Part shown: one piece after another, positions 49,488 to 58,865 of the stretch
Layout: every line of letters starts with the position of its first letter
How positions within the stretch are numbered: position 1 is the first letter of the stretch
DNA from: JAZREA01 sp045660545
GTDB taxonomy: Bacteria; Bacillota; Clostridia; Monoglobales; Firm-18
DNA length: 64,000 nucleotides
Assembly: GCA_045660545.1 (NCBI GenBank)
Contig: JAZREA010000002.1
Span: forward strand, 124,001-188,000
Direction: 5' to 3'
Notes under the pieces: model-generated
Told to the model about the DNA's origin: nothing
The model's input: only the letters and a program-made list of their open reading frames with translations
The model's database searches: none
Made by a program: the position numbers and the translations under genes

Positions 49488-50570
49488 TTAGTCAAAATAC
49501 CCCTTAGCTGCCAAAAGCTCGGCCATTTCAACCGCACCGCCTGCCGCACCTCTTAGAGTGTTGTGCGAAAGGCTGACAAATTTGTAGTCATAAAGCTTGT
49601 CGTCCCTAAGACGTCCAATCGAAACGCCCATACCGCCGTATAAGTTTCTGTCAAGCTTAGCTTGCGGACGGTCCGGCTCTTCAAAGTATGTTATAAACTG
49701 CTTCGGAGCTGACGGTAAGCCCAGCTTTTGCGGCTCTCCCTCAAAGGAAGCCCATGCCTCCTTAATTTCAGCGATCGTAGGCTTGCGGTCAAATTTTACA
49801 AATACAGCAGCAGTGTGTCCGTTGGAAACAGGCACTCTTAAACACTGTGTTGTAATAACAGGAGCGATAGCGTCCTCAATAACGTCTCCTTTGATGTCGC
49901 CCCAAACTTTAAGCGGTTCAAGCTCACTCTTTTCTTCCTCGCCGCCTATGTAAGGGATAAGGTTGTCGACCATCTCAGGCCATGTTTCAAAGGTTTTGCC
50001 CGCGCCGGAAATAGCCTGGTAAGTGCAGGCGATAACCTCTTTTATGCCGAATTTTTCTTTAAGAGGATGGAGTGCGGGAACGTAGCTCTGTATAGAGCAG
50101 TTAGACTTAACCGCGATAAATCCTCTTTCAGTACCAAGCCTCTTGCGCTGTGCGTCGATAATTTTTGCGTGCTTGGGGTTAATTTCAGGAATAATCATCG
50201 GAACGTCAGGAGTGTGCCTGTGAGCCGAGTTGTTCGAAATAACAGGACATTCAAGCTTAGCATAAGCTTCTTCCAAAGCCCTGATTTCGTCCTTTTTCAT
50301 GTTAACTGCGCAGAAAATAAAGTCTGCCATCTTAGCGATTTTTTCCTTGTCGGCATCAGCGTCCATAACGACCATGTCAGCCACCTTTGCAGGAACTTCC
50401 TCGTCCATAGCCCACTTGCCGTCTATAACGTCCTTGTAAGCCTTGCCTGCGCTTCTTGCCGACGCAGCCAGGCCAACGATATTAAACCAGGGGTGGTCTT
50501 TTAAAAGGGTGATAAACCTTTGACCTACCATACCGGTTGCCCCTACTATAACGACGTTGTAATTTTTCAT
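49488..50570 (-). CDS. asd: Aspartate-semialdehyde dehydrogenase
   Basis: 360 residues of the archaeal/fungal-like type. GATGMVGQRF NADP loop (10-19), catalytic Cys in VKSNCSIQSYVPALHP, and His in NGHTAAVFVKF. Reduces aspartyl phosphate. CGGAGGTTTTACA upstream. First gene of the lysine branch operon. Confidence 0.96.
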   Translation of the reverse strand: MKNYNVVIVGATGMVGQRFITLLKDHPWFNIVGLAASARSAGKAYKDVIDGKWAMDEEVPAKVADMVVMDADADKEKIAKMADFIFCAVNMKKDEIRALEEAYAKLECPVISNNSAHRHTPDVPMIIPEINPKHAKIIDAQRKRLGTERGFIAVKSNCSIQSYVPALHPLKEKFGIKEVIACTYQAISGAGKTFETWPEMVDNLIPYIGGEEEKSELEPLKVWGDIKGDVIEDAIAPVITTQCLRVPVSNGHTAAVFVKFDRKPTIAEIKEAWASFEGEPQKLGLPSAPKQFITYFEEPDRPQAKLDRNLYGGMGVSIGRLRDDKLYDYKFVSLSHNTLRGAAGGAVEMAELLAAKGYFD

Positions 50571-50711
50571 TGTAAAACCTCCGTTTTGATGTGCTTATAT
50601 ATTTTATTACAATAATAATAGCATTATTAATATAAAGTGTCAAACAAATATTTGAATTTGACATAAAACTGTAATAGATTTTTTGTCGTTTTTATGCTAC
50701 AATGTAATTTG

Positions 50712-51947
50712 ATGGGAAAGAGGGTGAACACTCTGAAAAAAACATTAATACTTTTAACGCTGTTTACACTGTTTTTTACAATATTCTGCATGCACGCTTC
50801 TGCGTCCGATACTTTGGACGTGGGTTTGTTCTACGGTAGTAACGCCAAGAGCTCTGTTACGGTTGTAACAGATTTTGGTCCGCAAACCGTTACGGCAGAT
50901 GCACTTTATGATGATTTGCTTTTTGATACAGGCTCAACCGTCTTTGTCGAGGGTAAGGAGTATCGCGGCAGTATTATTTTAAAGCGCGACTCCAACGGTC
51001 TTATAACAGTTATAAACCGCGTAGATATCGAAGACTACATAGCGTCGGTCGTGTCCAAGGAGATGTCCCCTTCGTTTAACGAAGAGGCGTTAAAGGCACA
51101 GGCTGTTTGCGCAAGAACGTACGCCTATAAAAATATGGGTAAGCATAAAAAGTACGGCTTCGACCTTTGCTCGTCGGTAGACTGCCAGGCGTATGCGGGC
51201 GTAAGCTCCGAACATGAAAAGACGACCTCGGCCACAAAGCAGACCGAAGGTCTTGTGATGAAGTATGACGGTAAGATAATAGAGGCTGTCTATTCCGCGA
51301 CAAGCGGCGGATGGACAGAGGACGTTAAAAACGTGTGGGGAAGTGACATCCCGTACCTCGTTGCTGCGGAGGATTCTTACGAGAGCAAGGATGTTTACGC
51401 AAGCTCGTGGACTAAGGATTTAACTGTCGAAAAGGCCACACAGATTATGCAAGACAAGGGCTACAACCTCGGCACGATTACTGACATCAAGGTAGTTAAA
51501 CAGACCGAGCGTGGCGTAGTTACAGAGCTTAAGGTTGTCGGCACATTGGGCGAAAAGACCTTTTACAGAGAGGGTTGCCGCCTCGCGTTTGGCAGCGTTA
51601 CGCCCAGCCAGGCGTTTTCGGTTATCCCAAAGTATGAAAACGCCGTACAAAGCGAGCCGCTTTACGCTTATGGTAAGAGCCGCCTTTCAGACAACATCTG
51701 CGTAATAAGCGCTGACGGAGTGTCCAAAAGGTCTGTCGATAACGTAACCTTAAAGGGCAACAGTGTCCGTACCTATACAGCCGTTTTGCAAGGCGGAGAG
51801 GCTTCGTCCTTCACCCTTGTCGGAAGGGGCAATGGCCACTTAGTCGGTATGAGCCAAAACGGAGCCAACGGTATGGCCGCCGCAGGCTTTAGCTTTGACG
51901 AAATTTTAAGACACTACTATAAAGGAATTGATATAACTTGCAACTGA
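50712..51947 (+). CDS. spoIID: Stage II sporulation protein D
   Basis: About 411 residues. N-terminal membrane/signal segment (about 9-30), then the SpoIID lytic transglycosylase domain: catalytic Glu in VVSKEMSPSFNEEALKAQAVCARTYA (landmark KEMSPSFNEEAL), YSATSGGWTEDVKNVWG, and VGRGNGHLVGMSQNGANGMA. Works with SpoIIP in engulfment. The start is unclear: ATG 50712 has no ribosome site, while GAGGGTG fits a CTG at 50733 and a GTG lies at 50724. Overlaps queA by 10 bases. Confidence 0.92.
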   Translation: MGKRVNTLKKTLILLTLFTLFFTIFCMHASASDTLDVGLFYGSNAKSSVTVVTDFGPQTVTADALYDDLLFDTGSTVFVEGKEYRGSIILKRDSNGLITVINRVDIEDYIASVVSKEMSPSFNEEALKAQAVCARTYAYKNMGKHKKYGFDLCSSVDCQAYAGVSSEHEKTTSATKQTEGLVMKYDGKIIEAVYSATSGGWTEDVKNVWGSDIPYLVAAEDSYESKDVYASSWTKDLTVEKATQIMQDKGYNLGTITDIKVVKQTERGVVTELKVVGTLGEKTFYREGCRLAFGSVTPSQAFSVIPKYENAVQSEPLYAYGKSRLSDNICVISADGVSKRSVDNVTLKGNSVRTYTAVLQGGEASSFTLVGRGNGHLVGMSQNGANGMAAAGFSFDEILRHYYKGIDITCN

Positions 51948-52960
51948 CGGATTTTTACTACGACCTCCCCGAGAGGCTGATAGCCCAGACCCCGCTAAAA
52001 AACAGGGATTCTTCTAAGCTCTTGATGCTTGATAAGTCAACAGGCGAGGTTGCGCACGAGGTTTTTTATAATATCATAAATTATCTTAATAAGGGCGACT
52101 GCCTTGTTTTAAACGACAGCAGGGTTTTGCCCGCAAGGCTTTTGGGCGTGAGGGAGGATACGGGCTCACCTATCGAGTTTTTGCTTTTAACACGCCATAG
52201 CCAGGATACCTGGGAGGTAATTGTGCGCCCGGGTAAAAAGGCAAGGCCCGGTAAGAGGTTTACCTTTGGCGACAAATTAAAGGCGGAAGTTTTGGATATT
52301 GTAAACGACGGCAACAGAATAGTAAAGTTCGAGTACGAGGGGCTTTTTGAAAATATTTTGGACGAGCTTGGCGAGATGCCGCTGCCGCCTTATATAACAG
52401 AAAAGCTTGAAGATAAAGAACGCTACCAGACAGTATATTCGCGCCACGACGGCTCTGCCGCCGCGCCCACCGCAGGTCTTCATTTTACAAAGGAGCTTCT
52501 TGAAAAGATTAAGGCAAAGGGCGTAAATATCGCCTGCGTTACGCTCCACGTAGGGCTCGGTACTTTCAGGCCGGTCAAGGCAGACGTCATAGAAGAGCAT
52601 AAAATGCACAGTGAGTTTTATTCGCTCGACGAAGAAAACGCCGAGATTATTAATAATACCAAGAAAAACGGAGGCCGCGTAATCGCGGTGGGAACAACCT
52701 CCACCCGTACGATAGAAACCATCGCGGACGAAAACGGGCTTGTAAGGGCGTCTACCGGATGGACGGATATATTCATATATCCACCCTATAAATTCAAGAC
52801 GATAGACGCGCTCATCACGAACTTCCACCTGCCCGAGTCCACGCTTTTAATGCTTGTAAGCTCGCTTGCCGGCAGAGAAAACGTGCTTAATGCGTATAAC
52901 GTTGCGATAGAAAACGAATACAGGTTTTTCAGCTTCGGAGACGCGATGTTTATAAAATAA
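51938..52960 (+). CDS. queA: S-adenosylmethionine:tRNA ribosyltransferase-isomerase
   Basis: 340 residues from a TTG start with AAGGAATTG upstream, overlapping spoIID. Makes epoxyqueuosine from preQ1-tRNA. Family marks DFYYDLPERLIAQTPL, SRVLPARLLG, GSAAAPTAGLHFT, VTLHVGLGTFRPV and GTTSTRTIE. Normal length. Operon with tgt. Confidence 0.96.
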   Translation: MQLTDFYYDLPERLIAQTPLKNRDSSKLLMLDKSTGEVAHEVFYNIINYLNKGDCLVLNDSRVLPARLLGVREDTGSPIEFLLLTRHSQDTWEVIVRPGKKARPGKRFTFGDKLKAEVLDIVNDGNRIVKFEYEGLFENILDELGEMPLPPYITEKLEDKERYQTVYSRHDGSAAAPTAGLHFTKELLEKIKAKGVNIACVTLHVGLGTFRPVKADVIEEHKMHSEFYSLDEENAEIINNTKKNGGRVIAVGTTSTRTIETIADENGLVRASTGWTDIFIYPPYKFKTIDALITNFHLPESTLLMLVSSLAGRENVLNAYNVAIENEYRFFSFGDAMFIK

Positions 52961-52979
52961 AACATTTAAGGAGAACAAA

Positions 52980-54110
52980 ATGTTTAAGATACTAAAAACA
53001 GAAGGAACAGCAAGGCTTGGCGAGTTTACGACAGTCCACGGCGTAATAAAGACTCCTGTTTTTCAAAACGTCGGCACTTGCGCTGCGATAAAGGGCGGGC
53101 TTTCGGCCCTCGACCTTAAAGCGAGCGGCTGTCAGGTTGAGCTTTCCAATACCTACCACCTTCATCTTCGCCCCGGCGATAAGGTTATAAAGAGTCTTGG
53201 CGGACTGCATAAGTTTATGAACTGGGACCGCCCGATACTCACAGACAGCGGCGGCTTTCAGGTCTTTTCGCTGGCGAAGCTTCGCAGCATAACCGAAGAG
53301 GGAGTAGAGTTTCGCTCCCACATCGACGGTGCGAAGATATTTATGGGCCCGGAGCAGAGTATGCAAATCCAGAGTAACCTCGCCTCCACAATAGCGATGG
53401 CGTTTGACGAGTGCGTAGAGAACCCTGCGCCAAAAGACTATGTGCAGAGGTCGAGCGAAAGGACTATCCGTTGGCTTAAAAGATGCCAAGCCGAGATGGC
53501 GCGCTTAAATTCCCTTGACGATACGATTAATAAAAACCAGCTCCTCTTCGGAATCAATCAGGGCGGAACGTATGCGGACATAAGGGTTGAAAACATGAAG
53601 GCTATCGCCGATATGGACCTTGACGGATATGCAATCGGTGGACTTGCGGTAGGCGAGCCTGCTGAGGTTATGTACGAAATTATCTCTGCCGTAGAGCCCT
53701 ACGCGCCGAAGGATAAACCGCGCTACCTTATGGGTGTCGGCACTCCTGCCAATATTTTGGAGGGCGTCGAGCGCGGAGTGGACTTTTTCGACTGCGTTAT
53801 GCCCAGCCGCAACGCAAGACACGGCCACCTTTTCACATCAAAGGGTATAATTAATATAAATAACAATAAGTATGAGCTCGACGACACTCCAATCGACGAA
53901 GCCTGCGACTGTGAGCTTTGCCGTAATTATTCAAAGGCGTACCTGAGGCACTTGTTTAAAGCAAAGGAGATTTTGGGTATGCGCCTTGCGGTTGTTCATA
54001 ATATGCGTTTTTACAATCGCCTTATGGAAGACATCCGCTTTAATCTTGAAAACGGCACGTTTAAGAAGTTTAAAGACGAGCACATAGGAATTTATTCCAC
54101 ACGAATATAA
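52980..54110 (+). CDS. tgt: Queuine tRNA-ribosyltransferase
   Basis: 376 residues. Exchanges guanine 34 for preQ1. Catalytic DSGGFQVFSL, RQAE-like region, nucleophile Asp in DCVMPSRNARHGHLF, and zinc site CDCELC...H. AAGGAG before the ATG, 19 bases after queA. Confidence 0.97.
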   Translation: MFKILKTEGTARLGEFTTVHGVIKTPVFQNVGTCAAIKGGLSALDLKASGCQVELSNTYHLHLRPGDKVIKSLGGLHKFMNWDRPILTDSGGFQVFSLAKLRSITEEGVEFRSHIDGAKIFMGPEQSMQIQSNLASTIAMAFDECVENPAPKDYVQRSSERTIRWLKRCQAEMARLNSLDDTINKNQLLFGINQGGTYADIRVENMKAIADMDLDGYAIGGLAVGEPAEVMYEIISAVEPYAPKDKPRYLMGVGTPANILEGVERGVDFFDCVMPSRNARHGHLFTSKGIININNNKYELDDTPIDEACDCELCRNYSKAYLRHLFKAKEILGMRLAVVHNMRFYNRLMEDIRFNLENGTFKKFKDEHIGIYSTRI

Positions 54111-54119
54111 ATTTTTAAG

Positions 54120-54145
54120 GAGCCGAATATCTTCGGCTCTTTTTT
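54120..54145 (+). terminator. Terminator after tgt
   Basis: GAGCCGAA (54120-54127) with TTCGGCTC (54132-54139), then TTTTTT. Confidence 0.85.
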
Positions 54146-54231
54146 ATGTTAATTGACAATTTATAATCGGCGTTATATAATAATTTTGATATTATAAGTT
54201 TTTAAATTTTAAAGATAAGGAATAATACCAG

Positions 54232-55320
54232 ATGACAAAGACTAAAAAGCAACCCGAATATTTAAATATATATAACGAGTTCAGGGAAAAGATAGTCAAC
54301 TCCGTCTATAAATATGGTGAAAAGCTCCCCTCCAAGCGCTCTTTGGCGGAGGAGAGAAATGTCAGCGTAATAACGGTGGAGCACGCGTACGGGCTTTTGT
54401 ACGAGGAGGGCTACATAGACTCTGTGCAAAAGCGGGGTTATTTTGTGGTTTATTCCGAGGAAGACTGCTTTTCTCCCCTTCCCGATACGGAAGATTCTTC
54501 GCCAAGGCCTGCTTCTTCAAATGACGAAGCACATACGATTTCTCATAAGCTTTATAAAAAGACCGCCAAAGCCGTCTTCGACAAATACGAGCAGGGACTG
54601 CTCACACCATCCGAAAACGGAGGATGTGCAGAGCTTAAAGGCGCAATAATCAGCTACCTTGCCAAGCGCTACGGAATTTATGCAAAGCCCGACCAGGTCG
54701 TTGTGGGCGCAGGTTCGGAGTATCTGTATGGGATAATTGCCCAGATGTTTGGTCAGGGAACAGTGTTTGCCGTCGAGTCTCCGTCTTATAAAAAAATCAA
54801 CGAGGTTTACAAGGCGCACGGTATAAACTGCGACTTTTTAAAGATGGGCAAGGGCGGGATTTTGTCCTCCGAGCTTGCACGTACCGAGGCAAGCGTTTTG
54901 CACGTTTCGCCGTTTCGCAGCTACCCGACTGGCATTACGGCTTCTGCCGGCAAAAAGGTGGAGTATTTAAACTGGCTTTTGTCAAAGGATAGGTTTTTGG
55001 TAGAGGACGACTTCGAGAGCGAATTTTCGTTAAACAGCAAGTCAGTGGATACCCTGTTTGCAAATGACAAAAGCGAACGTACGTTTTATATGAACAGTTT
55101 TTCAAAAACCGTGTCGCCTTCGCTTCGTACTGCATATATGATTATTCCCGAGCGCCTTGTCGGGCTTTATAACGAAAGGGCGGGCTTTTACACCTGCACC
55201 GTGCCAAAGTTCGAGCAGTATTTTATCACAGAGCTTTTAAACAGCGGCAACTTAGAAAAGCATATAAACAGGGTCAGAACAAAGATGAAAAGAGAGACCA
55301 AAAACAAGACGTCAAATTAG
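54232..55320 (+). CDS. MocR/PdxR-like GntR-aminotransferase regulator, shortened
   Basis: 362 residues. N-terminal winged helix of GntR type (about 10-75, KLPSKRSLAEERNVSVITVEHAYGLL) joined to a fold-I aminotransferase-like domain with the PLP lysine in NSFSKTVSPSLRTAY. Typical MocR proteins are 440-500 residues; this one ends at the start of the C-terminal subdomain (EKHINRVRTKMKRE) in a lysine-rich tail. No remnant of the missing part is seen after the stop. It may be a truncated but expressed regulator, or a decaying gene. Confidence 0.82.
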   Translation: MTKTKKQPEYLNIYNEFREKIVNSVYKYGEKLPSKRSLAEERNVSVITVEHAYGLLYEEGYIDSVQKRGYFVVYSEEDCFSPLPDTEDSSPRPASSNDEAHTISHKLYKKTAKAVFDKYEQGLLTPSENGGCAELKGAIISYLAKRYGIYAKPDQVVVGAGSEYLYGIIAQMFGQGTVFAVESPSYKKINEVYKAHGINCDFLKMGKGGILSSELARTEASVLHVSPFRSYPTGITASAGKKVEYLNWLLSKDRFLVEDDFESEFSLNSKSVDTLFANDKSERTFYMNSFSKTVSPSLRTAYMIIPERLVGLYNERAGFYTCTVPKFEQYFITELLNSGNLEKHINRVRTKMKRETKNKTSN

Positions 55321-55364
55321 CGTAAAATAAATCAGAAAAAATTGTAGAAATTTTAACAAAACTA

Positions 55365-55393
55365 TTGATTTTTGCGTATGATTGTGATATGAT
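55365..55393 (+). promoter_or_regulatory. Promoter of the mdh-fumC unit
   Basis: TTGATT (55365-55370), 17-base spacer, TATGAT (55388-55393); a 260-base leader follows. Confidence 0.55.
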
Positions 55394-55445
55394 TAACGTA
55401 TTGATGGCCGGACTTGTAAAATTCTCAAAAGAAAAGGGGGTTCTT

Positions 55446-55499
55446 TTGAGCGTTTTAAAGTCACTTAATTTCTGTTGGGGCAGGCTTTCTTGTTTGTAA
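55446..55499 (+). CDS. Possible 17-residue leader peptide
   Basis: TTG start after AAAGGGGG; product MSVLKSLNFCWGRLSCL. The ribosome site is in the loop and the start in the arm of a perfect 10-bp hairpin (CTCAAAAGAA 55424-55433 with TTCTTTTGAG 55441-55450). Speculative. Confidence 0.25.
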   Translation: MSVLKSLNFCWGRLSCL

Positions 55500-55607
55500 T
55501 GACAGGGCAGTCGTATGCCGCATATAATAATTGTAGCAGTTAAATCTTCAATATTTATAGCGTTTTCGGAATATAATATTTCGGACGCCAGTTTTTTAGA
55601 GGCCTAT

Positions 55608-55625
55608 TTGTTAATTTATTAACAA
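55608..55625. promoter_or_regulatory. Rex operator
   Basis: TTGTTAATTTATTAACAA, a perfect match to the Rex consensus TTGTTAA-n4-TTAACAA, 30 bases before the dehydrogenase start. Rex represses when NAD+ is high and releases on NADH. Confidence 0.9.
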
Positions 55626-55655
55626 ATATTTTCCATAAATTTCGGAGGGGTTAGA

Positions 55656-56603
55656 ATGGCACACAAAATCACTATTGTCGGTGCAGGAAGCGTCGGCGCA
55701 ACAATCGCTTACACTCTTGTTCATAAGGGCATGGCGTCAGAGATTGTTTTAATTGATATTAATCACGAAAAGGCACGCGGTGAGGTTTTAGACATCGGAC
55801 AGTGCACACCATACTGTAAGCCCGTTAATATCTACGCCGGCTCGTATGAAGACGCGAAGGATTCCGACATCGTAATTATAACATCAGGTGTTGGAAGAAA
55901 GCCCGGTCAGTCAAGACTTGAGCTTGCACAGATAAACGTCGGTATTATGAAGGACATCGCGTCTAAAATCGTTACACAGGCACCTGATGCAGTATATATT
56001 ATAGTAAGTAATCCTGTCGATGTTTTAACTTATGCGTTTATTAAGTTCTCAGGGCTTCCTGAAAACAGGGTTATAGGAACAGGTACTCTTTTGGACACAG
56101 CGAGAATGCGCGCGAGGATAGCTTATCTTTACTCGATAAATTCGCAAAACGTTCACGCAGTAGTATATGGTGAGCACGGAGACTCGTCATTCATTCCGTG
56201 GTCGGTGGCTTCGATTTCCAACGTGCCGATTGAAAATTACTGGGAATCCCTAGCTTATAAGGAGACAAAGACAACAAACTTCGACTACGAAAGGCTTGAA
56301 GACTTTGTAAGGAAGTCGGGCGGTTTCATAATCGAAAGAAAAGGAGCTACCTACTACGCTATCGCAACTTCTGTTTGCCACATTTGCTCCTGCATTTTCA
56401 GCGGAATGGACACGGCGCTTCCTGTTTCTACAATGCACCACGGCGAATACGGCGTCGATGACGTGTGCATAAGCTCGCTTGCCATCGTAGGTAAGGACGG
56501 AATAAGCGGTAAGGTTATACTTCCCTTAACTGATGAAGAAATAGAAAAGTTTAAATACAGCGCGTCAAAGCTTAGAGAATCAATTGACGGCTTAAATATT
56601 TAA
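55656..56603 (+). CDS. L-lactate/malate dehydrogenase family, predicted malate-type
   Basis: 315 residues. NAD site VGAGSVGATIAY (8-19), catalytic Asp147, Arg150 and His174 (GEHGDS). The overall sequence is of the LDH clade, but the substrate loop reads SGVGRKPGQSR with Arg81 where lactate dehydrogenases have Gln; arginine there favours oxaloacetate/malate. The next gene, fumarase, supports malate. CGGAGGGG ribosome site and an upstream Rex operator fit control by NADH. Confidence 0.85.
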   Translation: MAHKITIVGAGSVGATIAYTLVHKGMASEIVLIDINHEKARGEVLDIGQCTPYCKPVNIYAGSYEDAKDSDIVIITSGVGRKPGQSRLELAQINVGIMKDIASKIVTQAPDAVYIIVSNPVDVLTYAFIKFSGLPENRVIGTGTLLDTARMRARIAYLYSINSQNVHAVVYGEHGDSSFIPWSVASISNVPIENYWESLAYKETKTTNFDYERLEDFVRKSGGFIIERKGATYYAIATSVCHICSCIFSGMDTALPVSTMHHGEYGVDDVCISSLAIVGKDGISGKVILPLTDEEIEKFKYSASKLRESIDGLNI

Positions 56604-56634
56604 TATAAAACAATATATTTTAGGAGGAATAAAG

Positions 56635-57999
56635 ATGGAATATCGTATTGAAAGAGATTCAATGGGCGAAATGCAGGTGCCTGCCGACAGATATTGGGCA
56701 GCACAGACACAAAGAAGCTTCCAGAACTTCAAAATTGGCGGCGAAATTATGCCCAGGGAAATTACCCACGCTTTTGGTATATTGAAGAAGGCGGCTGCAA
56801 TGGCTAACAACAAGCTTGGCAAGCTCGACAGCGAAAAGTTAGAGCTCATCTCCAAGGCTTGTGACGAAGTTATTTCCGGTCAGCTCAACGACCACTTCCC
56901 CCTCGTTGTATGGCAGACGGGTAGCGGCACACAGTCGAACATGAACGCAAACGAAGTTATCGCAAACCGCGGTAACGAAATCGCAGGAGATAAAATCTTA
57001 CATCCAAACGACCACGTTAATATGTCGCAAAGCTCTAACGATACATTCCCGACAGCTATGCACATCGCTGCTGTTATAGGCATCGAGGACAGCCTTATTC
57101 CTGCTATGGATAAGCTTCTTACAACACTCAAAAGATTAGAGGCAGAAAACGAAGGCATCGTAAAGAGCGGACGTACACACCTCCAGGACGCTACACCAAT
57201 CAAGTTTTCACAGGAAATCAGCGGTTGGAGAAATATGATAGAAAAGACAAAGGAAATGCTCCTTCTTGCTCTTCCGGGTCTTAAAGAGCTTGCTCTTGGC
57301 GGAACAGCAGTAGGTACAGGCCTTAACGCTCCAAAGGAATTTGGCGTAGAGGTTGCAAAGGCTGTAACCGAGCTTACAGGCAAGGACTTTGTCACAGCTG
57401 AAAACAAATTCCACGCATTAACTGCAAAGGACGAGCTTGTTTTCGCACACGGTGCTCTTAAAGCTTTGGCTGCAAACCTTATGAAGATAGCTAACGATAT
57501 CAGATGGCTTGCAAGCGGCCCAAGAGACGGCCTTGGCGAAATCTTTATTCCTGAAAACGAGCCGGGCAGCTCAATCATGCCGGGTAAGGTTAACCCGACA
57601 CAGTGCGAGTCTATGACAATGGTTGCTGTACAGGTTATGGCAAACGACGTAGCTGTTGGTATGGCTGCTTCTCAGGGTAACTTTGAGCTTAACGTGTTTA
57701 TGCCGGTATGTATCTACAACTTCTTGCAGTCTGTAAGACTTCTGGCTGACGGAATCGTGTCGTTTAACGACAACTGCGTAACAGGCATCACAGCAAATAA
57801 GGAAAAGATGGCACACAACCTCCACAACTCCTTGATGCTCGTTACAGCGCTTAACCCATACATAGGTTATGACAATGCTGCAAAGACAGCTAAAAAGGCG
57901 TATAAAGATAACATCTCGCTTAAAGAGGCTTGCATAGAGCTCGGCTTCTTAACAGAAGAGAAGTTTGACGAAGTATTCCATCCTGAACAGATGGTTTGA
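56635..57999 (+). CDS. fumC: Fumarate hydratase class II
   Basis: 454 residues. Signature GSSIMPGKVNPTQCES (about 317-332), TGSGTQSNMNANEV and GRTHLQDATPIKFSQE. Interconverts malate and fumarate. AGGAGGA ribosome site, 31 bases after the dehydrogenase gene. Together they form the reductive branch oxaloacetate-malate-fumarate. Confidence 0.96.
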   Translation: MEYRIERDSMGEMQVPADRYWAAQTQRSFQNFKIGGEIMPREITHAFGILKKAAAMANNKLGKLDSEKLELISKACDEVISGQLNDHFPLVVWQTGSGTQSNMNANEVIANRGNEIAGDKILHPNDHVNMSQSSNDTFPTAMHIAAVIGIEDSLIPAMDKLLTTLKRLEAENEGIVKSGRTHLQDATPIKFSQEISGWRNMIEKTKEMLLLALPGLKELALGGTAVGTGLNAPKEFGVEVAKAVTELTGKDFVTAENKFHALTAKDELVFAHGALKALAANLMKIANDIRWLASGPRDGLGEIFIPENEPGSSIMPGKVNPTQCESMTMVAVQVMANDVAVGMAASQGNFELNVFMPVCIYNFLQSVRLLADGIVSFNDNCVTGITANKEKMAHNLHNSLMLVTALNPYIGYDNAAKTAKKAYKDNISLKEACIELGFLTEEKFDEVFHPEQMV

Positions 58000-58013
58000 T
58001 AGAATATGAATTT

Positions 58014-58042
58014 ATAACGGACGGCTTATGCCGCCCGTTATA
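58014..58042. other. Hairpin after fumC
   Basis: ATAACGGACGG pairs with CCGCCCGTTAT; no clear T run follows, so termination is doubtful. Confidence 0.4.
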
Positions 58043-58074
58043 GTGCTTATTAATAAACATGAAAGGAAATGGCT

Positions 58075-58863
58075 ATGATATTCAGTTATTACCCCGGATG
58101 TACGCTTAAAACAAAGGCAAAGGACTTAGACGTTTATGCGAGAAAGTCTGCCGAGGCTTTGGGCGTTACACTTGAAGAAATCAAGGATTGGCAGTGCTGC
58201 GGCGGTGTCTATCCAATGGGCAGAGACGAGATTGCGACTAAGCTTTCTTCCGTAAGAGCGCTTGCTGATGCCAAGGCTAACGGCCGCGAGCTTGTAACAG
58301 TCTGCTCAGCGTGTCATCACGTTATAAAGAGAGTCAACAACGACTTAAAGACAGACGAAGACATTCGTGCTAAGGTAAACAACTACCTTTGCCTCGACGA
58401 GCCGTACGCAGGCGAGACAAACGTAATTCACTACCTTGAGCTTTTAAGAGACAGAATCGGTTTTGACGAAATCGCTAAAAAGGTGAAAAATCCGCTTACA
58501 GGCAAAAAGATTGCAGCCTACTACGGTTGCCTCCTTTTAAGGCCGAGCAAGACTATGGCGATGGATGACGCGGAAAACCCCACAATCATCGAGGACTTTA
58601 TCCGCGCAATAGGCGCAGAGCCTGTTACATATTCAATGCGTAACGAGTGCTGCGGCGGTTATATCACTATGGAGGACAAGGCTCTTGCTTCTAAAAAGAG
58701 CAACGCCATTTTGCAAAACGCTGTTGAAAACGGCGCAGAAATGGTAATAACAGCCTGCCCGCTTTGTATGTATAACCTTAATAAAAACGGAACAGACCAC
58801 GAAATCCCCGTTTACTATTTCACAGAGCTTTTAGCAGAGGCTTTGGGAGTTAAGGAGGACTGA
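58075..58863 (+). CDS. hdrB: Heterodisulfide reductase-like subunit B
   Basis: 262 residues with two CCG-type domains: YYPGCTLKTKA, DWQCCGG and CSACHHV in the first, CLLLRP, ECCGGY and CPLCMYNL in the second; these bind the unusual [4Fe-4S] clusters that handle disulfide. AAAGGAA is six bases before the ATG at 58075. First gene of the hdrBCA-flox operon. Confidence 0.9.
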   Translation: MIFSYYPGCTLKTKAKDLDVYARKSAEALGVTLEEIKDWQCCGGVYPMGRDEIATKLSSVRALADAKANGRELVTVCSACHHVIKRVNNDLKTDEDIRAKVNNYLCLDEPYAGETNVIHYLELLRDRIGFDEIAKKVKNPLTGKKIAAYYGCLLLRPSKTMAMDDAENPTIIEDFIRAIGAEPVTYSMRNECCGGYITMEDKALASKKSNAILQNAVENGAEMVITACPLCMYNLNKNGTDHEIPVYYFTELLAEALGVKED

Positions 58864-58865
58864 TT

